Assembly (NCBI RefSeq): GCF_036625195.1
Contig: NZ_JAZKUG010000001.1
Location: 2,914,001-2,978,000, forward strand
Direction: 5' to 3'
DNA: 64,000 nucleotides
DNA from: Accumulibacter sp.
GTDB taxonomy: Bacteria > Pseudomonadota > Gammaproteobacteria > Burkholderiales > Rhodocyclaceae
Made by a program: the position numbers and the translations under genes. The first letter of the stretch is position 1. The number at the start of each line of letters is the position of its first letter. Positions 18,218-25,096 of the stretch are shown one piece after another. The notes beneath the pieces are model-generated. The model had not been told where the DNA came from. It was given only the letters and a program-made list of their open reading frames with translations, and did not search any database.

Positions 18218-18545
18218 CTCCGCTACTTCGATCTGTCCGTACCGGGTCTGCCAATAGACGTTTTTTTTCCTTCCGCTGCACGCCCGGTTGTCGCGCCACC
18301 TCTTCTTCCTTCCGCTGCGCTTGCCGTCGCGCCCAGCCGTGCAACGCTTCGTTGCCCAACTGCCGCAATTCCTCCGTCACCCGCCGCTCCGCCTCCGCCG
18401 CCTTCTCAACATCGCCGGCCGCATTCTCGACCACCGCCAGCAACGACTCGATCTTGGCTTGGAGCTCGGGATGATCTCTAAACCGCTCTTCCAAACCCCG
18501 ACTCGGCTTGAGTCGCCCCTCCATTTCCGACCACCTTTCTGTCAT
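18218..18545 (-). pseudogene. 5' part of the ISKra4-like transposase, copy A (split by IS21)
   Basis: Starts at ATG 18545 (MTERWSEMEGRLKPSRGLEE) behind a GGAGCGAG ribosome site and encodes a charged helical region (KIESLLAVVENAAGDVEKAAEA). It then reaches an A8 tract at 18251-18258, where the frame must change to enter the catalytic part. The IS21 insertion lies just beyond. The matching intact version is the 5' part of the gene at 49091-50447. Confidence 0.8.
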
Positions 18546-18666
18546 GGGTCTCGCTCCAAGGTGAAGTAACCCACCACTATTTACCCCACCTCCGCCCAAT
18601 TGTCTAGTGCCGAATGCCACCGCCAACCACCTCGCCCCGGCGTCAGTCGCACTTCCGATTGCACCC

Positions 18667-18830
18667 GAGGGCTCTCATGCGCGATCAGTTCGCAGGTGCC
18701 CGGTGCTTTCCCCGGCCGACCCAGCATCGGGCATCCAGCCGGCCTGACGAGCGCTTCGCTGAGAGGCTCATCCATCCTGGCTGCCGCCCGGGGGTTGTCA
18801 GCCGCGATGTGTTCCCACACGCCGACACGA
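18667..18830 (-). pseudogene. central part of the RelE/ParE-type toxin relic
   Basis: Minus-strand reading VWEHIAADNPRAAARMDEPL, then LGRPGKAPGTCELIAHESPR, is characteristic of the ParE/RelE superfamily (AADNPxAA helix and GRPG-x-xPGTxEL strand). It stops at the ISKra4 target duplication and continues in frame at 13692. The N-terminal 15 or so residues are missing: at about 18830 the sequence switches abruptly to the tail of a TIGR03032-type gene read on the other strand, a recombination junction. Confidence 0.7.
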
Positions 18831-18902
18831 ATCCGCTGGCCAGAGACCATCGGTTTCAGGCAGGAGGCCATCGATGGCATTATTGTCGTGCCACCCGTCT
18901 GA
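18831..18902 (+). pseudogene. 3' tail of a TIGR03032-family gene (decayed duplicate)
   Basis: The plus-strand frame IRWPETIGFRQEAIDGIIVVPPV and stop matches the end of the intact minus-strand gene at 23832-24974 (IRWPAIIGFKQETIDGIFIVPPT). Only the last 23 or so codons remain. Together with the cysC fragment that follows on the minus strand it forms an inverted, shortened copy of the convergent cysC/TIGR03032 arrangement near 23.4-23.9 kb. Confidence 0.65.
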
Positions 18903-18920
18903 AACCGTCCGTACCGGAAA

Positions 18921-19111
18921 CAGTCGATGCCGGTGAGTTCGGCGGGTTCGCGGCGGCGCGCGTGCGTACATCCCCTTGGGATCGCGCGCCTCGCAAACCG
19001 CCAGCGAGGTGGCGACATGCACCTCGCGAAAACGTGCTGCGCCGATGATCGCCGGCGCCGCGGCGCGATCCGCTCGCCAAGCCGAGATGAACGCAGTAAT
19101 CACGATCGGCC
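18921..19111 (-). pseudogene. internal fragment of cysC (APS kinase), decayed duplicate
   Basis: Minus-strand translation IVITAFISAWRADRAAA, then EVHVATSLAVCEARDPKGMY, matches the middle of the cysC copy at 23121-23685 almost residue for residue. A frameshift follows in the ARARRGELAEFTG segment. The N-terminal P-loop part and the C-terminus are absent, so it is not functional. Confidence 0.75.
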
Positions 19112-19155
19112 CGGGCGGGATGTTCTGACGCGCCTTGCCCTGCTACCATTCGGCC

Positions 19156-20124
19156 ATGGTCAACGCGCACGACACGGGCTACAAGCTCCTCTTTTCCAGT
19201 CCGGAACTGGTGCGCGACCTGATTCTCGGCTTCGTGCCGGACGAGTGGCTGCATGGGCTCGACTACGGCACGCTCGAGAGAGTACCCGGCAGCTACGTCA
19301 CCGAAGACTTCAGCAACCGCGCGGACGACATCGTCTGGCGGGTCCGGGTTGGCGGCGAATGGGTCTACCTGTACCTGCTGATCGAGTTCCAGAGCGGCGT
19401 CAACCAGTACATGGCGCTGCGCATGATGGTCTATGTCGGGCTGCTCTATCAGGACCTGATCAGGCGGGGCGAAGTGCTCGCCGATGGGCGCCTGCCGCCA
19501 CTCCTGCCGATCGTGCTGTACAACGGCAGCCGGCGGTGGTCGGCGGTGACCGATGTCCATGAACTGATCCCGCCGGTTCCCGGGCTGGTCGAGCAGTTCA
19601 AGCCGCGGCTGAAGTACCTGCTGATCGACGAGAATGCCTATGGCGAGCAGGAACTCGCGTCGCTGCGCAACCTCGTCGCAGCGGTATTCCGGATCGAACA
19701 TCCGGCATCGCCGCAGGCGATCGGCGGCCTTCTGAGCCTGCTGGCCGAATGGCTGGCGGACCGGCCGGACCTGCGTCGGACGTTCGCCCTCTGGATCCGG
19801 GCGACGTTGATGCGCAGAGCGGAATACCGTATCGTCTTGCCTCGGGTCGATGATCTACAGGAGCTGAACGTCATGTTGGCCGAACGACTGGAAGAATGGG
19901 CGGATGCCTACAAGGCCGAGGGCAAGGCCGAGGGCAAGGCCGAGGGCAGGGCAGAGGGTGAGGCGCTGGCGCTGCAGAAGCTGTTGCGAAGACGCTTCGG
20001 TTCGATCCCCGCGGAGGTCCTGCAGGAGATCTCTCGCGCCTCCGTCGAGCAGATCGACAGCTGGCTCGATCAGGTTCTCGATGCCGGAAGTCTGGATGAT
20101 CTCTTCGGGTCGACCAAGCCCTGA
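19156..20124 (+). CDS. Rpn/YhgA-type PD-(D/E)XK nuclease-like protein with DUF4351 tail
   Basis: 322 residues from ATG 19156 (MVNAHDTGYKLLFSSPELVRDLI), a typical opening for the Rpn (recombination-promoting nuclease, formerly putative transposase) family. The nuclease core includes LYLLIEFQSGVNQYMALRMMVY, where the E-x-Q follows the PD-(D/E)XK pattern. Before the C-terminus is a short charged repeat (KAEGKAEGKAEGRAEGEA), then a DUF4351-like helical end (LLRRRFGSIPAEVLQEISRA). Such genes are often multicopy and found near mobile DNA, as here between IS scars and the split cysC. Biological role unclear: RecA-independent recombination or phage defence are proposed for relatives. Confidence 0.82.
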   Translation: MVNAHDTGYKLLFSSPELVRDLILGFVPDEWLHGLDYGTLERVPGSYVTEDFSNRADDIVWRVRVGGEWVYLYLLIEFQSGVNQYMALRMMVYVGLLYQDLIRRGEVLADGRLPPLLPIVLYNGSRRWSAVTDVHELIPPVPGLVEQFKPRLKYLLIDENAYGEQELASLRNLVAAVFRIEHPASPQAIGGLLSLLAEWLADRPDLRRTFALWIRATLMRRAEYRIVLPRVDDLQELNVMLAERLEEWADAYKAEGKAEGKAEGRAEGEALALQKLLRRRFGSIPAEVLQEISRASVEQIDSWLDQVLDAGSLDDLFGSTKP

Positions 20125-20250
20125 ACGGGTTGCTGTCACCGAAACTCTACTGCCATCGTCGCTTCTTCGTAGCATGACTCGCGGACTTGGTTCGCGCATG
20201 CTGTCGTAGTCGCCGCCCGGCGAACGGGCGTCGCCGTAGCGACTCACCGG

Positions 20251-20318
20251 ATGTCTGCCAAACCCTCACTCCCGCTGCTCCCGCACGAAGTCGTCTGGCA
20301 CGACGGCCAGGTGTCGCG
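20251..20318 (+). pseudogene. cysC: 5' fragment of cysC (APS kinase), split by IS21-2
   Basis: ATG 20251 starts MSAKPSLPLLPHEVVWHDGQVSR, the usual N-terminal lead of APS kinases ahead of the P-loop domain. The frame is cut at 20318 by the IS21-2 element. Removing the element and one copy of its 6-bp duplication restores the frame exactly into AHRERLLGQRALTIWLTG at 23127 onward. Confidence 0.8.
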
Positions 20319-20325
20319 TGTCAGC

Positions 20326-20445
20326 GATCGGCACATTGGAGCCACTTGAGGATCGGCGTATAGGGTCCAGCGCATGATCGGCGTAATGGAGCCAGGCCAT
20401 GATCGGCATATGGGATCCACACGATGATCGGCGTATTGGGGCCAC
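20326..20445 (+). repeat. five phased transposase-binding repeats at the IS21-2 left end
   Basis: The core GATCGGCGTA-ATGGAGCCA recurs, with variations, starting at 20326, 20351, 20376, 20401 and 20426, exactly 25 bases apart. Two complementary copies sit at the right end (23071-23089 and 23095-23113). Multiple terminal repeats are known as IstA binding sites in IS21 elements; five on one side is a generous set. Confidence 0.85.
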
Positions 20446-20527
20446 GGGCCCTGAAGAAGTAAGCAACGGGCATTTCGGATTTCACCGATTCAACGCTACC
20501 CTCGGCGACTTTTTTCCGAGGGAAGTG

Positions 20528-22075
20528 ATGAGTAAAAGGAAGATCGAAATGCACCACTATCGACAAGCCCTGCTGCGTATGCGGCAAGGCGACTCTGATC
20601 GCGACATTTCCCGAAGTGGCCTCATGGGGCGGCGGACAGCAGCCAGTCTACGAACCCTGGCCAGCGCACGCGGTTGGCTCGCCGGCGACTTGGCCGCCCC
20701 CGACGATGCGACGATTGCCGAAGGGCTGGCGCCCGCCAGGCGCGCGGCCACCACCGTTTCCAGTCTCGAAGCGCATCGAGAACGCATCGCGGCTTGGCTG
20801 GGTCAAGGCGTTTCCGGCGTCGTCATTCACACGGTGCTCAAGCGCGAACACGACTATACCGGCAGCTACTCGGCGGTACGCCGGATGCTCGGCACGTTGA
20901 AACGGGCGATCCCGCCACAGACCACCGTCCGCCTGAGCTTCGCCCCCGGCGAAGCGGCCCAGGTCGATTTCGGTGCCGGCCCGTTCCTGGAGCACCCGGC
21001 CGGTGGGCCACGCCGCACCTGGGCCTTCGTCATGACGCTTTGCTTCTCGCGGCACCAGTACGTCGAGTTTGTTTGGGACCAGACGGTGGCGACCTGGCTC
21101 GGCTGTCATCGTCGCGCCTTCGAATGGTTCGCCGCCGTTCCGGCACGACTCATCATCGACAACGCCAAGTGCGCCATCATCAAGGCGTGCATCCATGACC
21201 CGCAGGTTCAACGCTCGTATGCCGATTGCGCCGAGGGCTACGGCTTCAAGATCGATGCCTGCCCGCCACATGATCCGCAAAAAAAAGGCATCGTCGAGTC
21301 GGGGGTGAAATACCTCAAGGGCAACTTTCTGCCGCTCAAGACCTTCCTCGATCTGGCCGATCTCAATCGCCAAGCCAAAGCCTGGGTCATGGACGAAGCC
21401 GGCACCCGCCGGCATGGCACCACCGGCGAGGCGCCGATCGATCTCTTCGCGCTTGAGCGTGCGGTCCTTCTGCCGCTTCCCGACGTGGCGCCGGACCTCG
21501 GCGTCTGGTCGCAGGCGACCGTTCACCCCGACTGCCATATCCAGTTCGAGCGCGCCTACTATTCCGTCTCGTTCACCTTGGTCGGCAAGCGTCTCTGGTT
21601 CAAGGCCAGCGACGGCATGGTGACGATTTATCATGAGTTCAAGCCCGTCGCCGCGCATGCCCGAGCGTTCAAGGCCGGTGAGCGGCGGACCGTCAAGGAT
21701 CATCTGCCGCCCGACGCCCGAGCCTTCTTTGCCCATGACCGAGCGTGGTGCGTGGAGCAGGCAGTACGGGTTGGGCCGGCCTGCGCCGCGTTGATCGAGC
21801 GTCTGCTCGCCGACCGCATCGTTGAACGACTGCGTGCGGCACAAGGCGTGCTGCATTTGCAGAAATCCTACCCCGCCACCCGCCTGGACGCCGCGTGCGC
21901 CCGGGCCCTGGCGCATGAGTCGCCCTTCTACCGCACGGTGAAGACGATTCTGGCCGGCGGTCATGACTTGCGGGCCGACACCTGGGCGGCAACCGCGCCC
22001 GAGCCCACTCCGCATTCGGGGCGCTTTGCCCGCAATGCCGCCAGTTTGTTTGCGGCATCGACCACGGTGCAGTGA
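20528..22075 (+). CDS. istA: IS21-family transposase IstA (IS21-2)
   Basis: 515 residues from ATG 20528 (MSKRKIEMHHYRQALLRMRQ); GAGGGAAG precedes the start. It has an N-terminal HTH (DRDISRSGLMGRRTAASLR), then the catalytic core: first Asp in AAQVDFGAGPF, second in LIIDNAKCAI, Glu in PQKKGIVESGVKYLK. The C-terminal beta domain includes FERAYYSVSFTLVGKRLWF. The core resembles the IS21 branch with YxVP-like domains and differs strongly from the IstA at 15602, so the two elements are not recent copies of each other. istB follows after 173 bases rather than overlapping. Confidence 0.92.
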   Translation: MSKRKIEMHHYRQALLRMRQGDSDRDISRSGLMGRRTAASLRTLASARGWLAGDLAAPDDATIAEGLAPARRAATTVSSLEAHRERIAAWLGQGVSGVVIHTVLKREHDYTGSYSAVRRMLGTLKRAIPPQTTVRLSFAPGEAAQVDFGAGPFLEHPAGGPRRTWAFVMTLCFSRHQYVEFVWDQTVATWLGCHRRAFEWFAAVPARLIIDNAKCAIIKACIHDPQVQRSYADCAEGYGFKIDACPPHDPQKKGIVESGVKYLKGNFLPLKTFLDLADLNRQAKAWVMDEAGTRRHGTTGEAPIDLFALERAVLLPLPDVAPDLGVWSQATVHPDCHIQFERAYYSVSFTLVGKRLWFKASDGMVTIYHEFKPVAAHARAFKAGERRTVKDHLPPDARAFFAHDRAWCVEQAVRVGPACAALIERLLADRIVERLRAAQGVLHLQKSYPATRLDAACARALAHESPFYRTVKTILAGGHDLRADTWAATAPEPTPHSGRFARNAASLFAASTTVQ

Positions 22076-22248
22076 GCGCCGCGCTGTTCTCCATGGCTGA
22101 ATCCGGCACTCTGCCGTCTTCAGCCACGGCGAAGCGTATCTCCCGCGTCCGGGCGTCAAGGTTTCGCTGCGCCGGGCGTTGCCCGACCTTGACCCCCGGC
22201 CGCGGGAATTCCAGGCCCTCCGGCCTATGTCAACCTGAAGGACTGATC

Positions 22249-23037
22249 GTGAATCCCATCCCTGAACTTGCTCCCCATCTCAAGCAGTTGCGCCTCTCCG
22301 GCATCCTCGGTTCGCTCGAGGCGAGAAATCGCCAAGCCATTGAATCGAAATTGGCTTATACCGAATTCCTGTCCCTCTTGATCCACGATGAGGTCGCGCG
22401 TCGCGACCAGACGAAATTCGCCTTGCGGCTGCGCCGCGCCGCGTTCCGCTCCGGGAAGTCGCTCGAAGGTTTCGACTTCGCGCGCTTGCCAAATCTAAAC
22501 CGGGCCTTGATCCATGATCTGGCCACCGGGCGCTATCTGCAGGAGAAGGCGCCCGTCCTCATCGTCGGACCGTGCGGCACGGGCAAGAGCCACCTGGCGC
22601 AAGCGCTCGGCCATTGCGCCGTGCGTCAGGGCGTCGACGTCCTGTTCACTACCCAGGCTCAGCTGTGTGCCACCCTGACGACGGCTCGCGCCGTCGGCAC
22701 CGTCGAGCGCAAGATCGCCACGCTCTCACGGGTTCCACTTTTGATCGTCGACGACTTTGGACTCAAACCGCTCCGCGCCTCCGCCGACGAGGATTTCCAT
22801 GACCTCATCGCAGAACGCTACGAGCGCGCGGCGACCATCGTCACCAGCAATCTTGATTTCTCCGAGTGGGATCAGGCCTTTCCCGCCAACCGCCTGCTCG
22901 CCTCCGCGACCCTCGATCGCCTGCGCCATAACGCCTATTGCCTGACCCTCGATGGTGAGTCGTACCGCTCACCAAAATTGGCGCCAACGGCACCAAAATC
23001 AGCACCGCAAAAACAGGTAAAATCCGCCACCCTTTAA
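22249..23037 (+). CDS. istB: IS21 helper ATPase IstB (IS21-2)
   Basis: 262 residues from GTG 22249 (NPIPELAPHLKQLRLSGILG), with GAAGGAC upstream; the open frame extends back to 22072 but that part is not IstB-like. Walker A is VGPCGTGKSH and Walker B LLIVDDFGL, then TSNLDFSEWDQAFP and the conserved end NAYCLTLDGESYRSP. It loads target DNA for IstA. The C-terminal tail is Lys/Pro/Ser-rich. Confidence 0.92.
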   Translation: MNPIPELAPHLKQLRLSGILGSLEARNRQAIESKLAYTEFLSLLIHDEVARRDQTKFALRLRRAAFRSGKSLEGFDFARLPNLNRALIHDLATGRYLQEKAPVLIVGPCGTGKSHLAQALGHCAVRQGVDVLFTTQAQLCATLTTARAVGTVERKIATLSRVPLLIVDDFGLKPLRASADEDFHDLIAERYERAATIVTSNLDFSEWDQAFPANRLLASATLDRLRHNAYCLTLDGESYRSPKLAPTAPKSAPQKQVKSATL

Positions 23038-23120
23038 GCCCCGAGTTAGCCCGTTTTTAACTCTTCAAACTGGCTCCATTACGCCGATCATCGGTGGCTC
23101 CATAACGGCGATCAATGACA

Positions 23121-23685
23121 GTCGCGTGCCCACCGCGAGCGCTTGCTCGGACAGCGGGCACTGACCATCTGGCTGACGGGCTTGAGCGCCGCAGGCAAGT
23201 CGACACTCGCCTTCGCTCTGGAGCGTGAGCTGCACGAGGGTGGTCGGGCTTGTTACGTACTCGACGGCGACAACGTTCGGCACGGCTTGAACAGCGACCT
23301 CAGATTCTCGCCGGCAGACCGTTGCGAGAACATTCGCCGGATTGCGGAAGTGGCGCGCCTGATGAACGACGCCGGGCTGATCGTGATCACCGCGTTCATC
23401 TCGCCTTGGCGAGCGGATCGCGCCGCGGCGCGGGCGATTATCGGCGAAGCACGTTTTCTCGAGGTGCACGTCGCCACCTCTCTGGCGGTTTGCGAGGCGC
23501 GCGATCCCAAGGGAATGTACGCGCGCGCGCGCCGCGGCGAACTCGCTGAATTCACCGGCATCTCGTCACCGTACGAGGCGCCGCTGGCCGCCGATCTGAC
23601 CCTCGACATGGGGCAGCTTACGCTTGCGGAGGCGGTGGGGCAGCTCGTCGGACGCATTGGCCGGCATGCTCCGGCTGAAGAATAG
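23121..23685 (+). pseudogene. cysC: 3' fragment of cysC (APS kinase), carrying the whole kinase domain
   Basis: It contains the complete adenylylsulfate kinase domain: P-loop GLSAAGKST, LDGDNVRHGLNSDLRF, then RIAEVARLMNDAGLIVITAFISP and CEARDPKGMYARARRGE. CysC phosphorylates adenosine 5'-phosphosulfate to PAPS, used for sulfate reduction or for sulfating glycans. The native start is 2.8 kb upstream, beyond IS21-2. Re-initiation at TTG 23143 or a fusion transcript from the IS could still give an N-terminally trimmed but complete kinase domain, so inactivity is not certain. It is convergent with the TIGR03032 gene. Confidence 0.8.
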
Positions 23686-23831
23686 GCCGTTCCCTACCCA
23701 GATGGTCCGTGCTCGGCCTTCAACTCGGCTTGGCGGAGGTTTCCGGGTTCATGCGTGCGAGATGTTGGTGGGCTCGCGAGATCATGCCGGCCGTAGTCGC
23801 GCGGCACGGGTTGTTTCCGGTACGCACGCTT

Positions 23832-24974
23832 TCAGGTGGGTGGCACGATGAAAATGCCATCGATGGTTTCCTGCTTGAAACCGATGATCGCCGGCCAGCG
23901 GATGCCGGGCAGCACCTCCACCGCGAAAACTTCATCGCAGCCCGCCTCGAAGGCCATGAACTCGACGGCCACGCCGCGGCGCAGGTCGACAATCCAGATG
24001 CCGCACTGCAGCGGCTCGCCGCTGGTCTCGATCGGCAGGCCGCCGAATTCTGCCTTTTCGCGGATCCGGGAGAGGCCGACGAAGGCGTAGCCCTCGTGCA
24101 TCACCAGGCCTCGCGTGTAACCCGGCAGCCGGACGACGGTGTCGCGTTGCCCGGTCTTCGGGTCAACCACCTGCAGCTCGCCCTGGCCCGAGTCCAGCAC
24201 CCACAGCCTGCCGGCATGCCAGCGTGGCGAGTGCGGCATCGCGAAGCCATCGGCGACGATTTCGTTCGTTGGCACGTCGATCAGCACGCCGCCGTCGGCC
24301 TTGCCGGGCTTCCAGCCCCGCGGCGTGTCGGTGCGCCCGAGGGCGGTGACGAAGCGTGGCTGACCATCAACCATGGCCAGCCCGTTGAGGTGGCAGCGGT
24401 CTTCGGCGGCGAGGGCGGAGACGAAGGACGGGCGCCAGCGGGGGATGAAGCTGTAGTCGGGGTGCAGCGTGCACAAGCACGAGAATCGGGTGTTGACCAC
24501 CCACAGCTCGGTCGGTGGAGCATCCGGCGGAGTTTCGCCGACGCCGGCTTCCGGCGAGTATCCCCAGCTCATCTCGTGGCCCAGGATGTCGCCCGTGATG
24601 TGACATTGCCGCGGAGTGAAGCAGGCGTCGAAGGCGCCTGGCGGATCGAGCTGAGGAGCGATGTCGCGAGCATTGCGCAGGAACCAGACGGCGTTGCGGG
24701 TACCCAGCGCGAGCTTGTCGCCAGTCAGCGCCAGGCCCATCGGACGATCGAAGGTGCGCAGCAGGGTCGACACCCGGCCTGTGTGCGCGCGTACGGCCAT
24801 GAGCTTGCCGGCCTGGTAGGTGGTCAGCAGCAGCGTGCCTCTGAGACGCTCAAGGGTGCCGGCGAAGCCCGGCGAGACGACGTACCGGAACGGGTTCGCC
24901 GGCCTGGCGTCAGCGGCTGACGGTTGCTCCGTCTCTTCCCCGGCAACGGTCGGATTGTTCATGTGATGATCCAT
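23832..24974 (-). CDS. TIGR03032-family protein (function unknown)
   Basis: 380 residues starting MDHHMNNPTVAG (a start at the fifth residue is equally possible). Family landmarks are FRYVVSPGFAGTLERLRGTLLLTTYQAGKL, ELWVVNTRFSCLC, RCHLNGLAM and the NHL/beta-propeller-like blades WHAGRLWVLDSGQGEL. It has no signal peptide or membrane span. TIGR03032 proteins are often encoded near large repeat or TPR proteins; here the giant LEPR-XLL gene is its upstream neighbour on the same strand, ending 122 bases before its start. A decayed copy of its 3' end is at 18831-18902. Confidence 0.8.
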   Translation of the reverse strand: MDHHMNNPTVAGEETEQPSAADARPANPFRYVVSPGFAGTLERLRGTLLLTTYQAGKLMAVRAHTGRVSTLLRTFDRPMGLALTGDKLALGTRNAVWFLRNARDIAPQLDPPGAFDACFTPRQCHITGDILGHEMSWGYSPEAGVGETPPDAPPTELWVVNTRFSCLCTLHPDYSFIPRWRPSFVSALAAEDRCHLNGLAMVDGQPRFVTALGRTDTPRGWKPGKADGGVLIDVPTNEIVADGFAMPHSPRWHAGRLWVLDSGQGELQVVDPKTGQRDTVVRLPGYTRGLVMHEGYAFVGLSRIREKAEFGGLPIETSGEPLQCGIWIVDLRRGVAVEFMAFEAGCDEVFAVEVLPGIRWPAIIGFKQETIDGIFIVPPT

Positions 24975-25096
24975 GCGCGCACGTGGTCAACAAGTTGCGG
25001 CGCGTCCTCGCCAGAGCTGCACGCGGTAGTGGCCGTCGGATCGCTTGATGGTGACCGCAATCGACCGCGGGACGCGAAAGTGGTTGCCATGGTCAC

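Larger units (their letters stand above)
13693..18666 (-). mobile_element. ISKra4-like insertion sequence, copy A, interrupted by an IS21 element
   Basis: Both ends carry the same 23-bp inverted repeat (GGGTGCAATCGGAAGTGC then GACTG) at 13693-13715 and 18644-18666. A 9-bp target duplication GAGGGCTCT flanks it (13684-13692 and 18667-18675). Subtracting the inserted IS21 (3463 bp) and its 6-bp duplication leaves 1505 bp, exactly the length of copy B at 49064-50568. The few differences from copy B are single bases, so both moved recently. The insertion lies inside a ParE-type toxin relic. The family name comes from transposase motifs and is less certain than the element boundaries. Confidence 0.9.
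20319..23120 (+). mobile_element. second IS21-family element (IS21-2), inserted in cysC
   Basis: 2802 bp. The left end TGTCAGCGATCG and the right end (complement TGTCATTGATCG) are inverted repeats that both continue to TGGAGCCAC. The 6-bp target duplication is GTCGCG (20313-20318 and 23121-23126). It contains istA and istB of a subgroup different from IS21-1. The left end has five subterminal repeats at 25-bp spacing and the right end two. The disrupted gene is cysC, whose frame is restored if the element is removed. The transposition genes look intact. Confidence 0.94.

Noticed and set aside
20326..20445. CRISPR array
   Set aside because: The 25-bp periodic repeats are IS21 terminal sites: no conserved spacers between repeats, matching copies at the other IS end, no cas genes.
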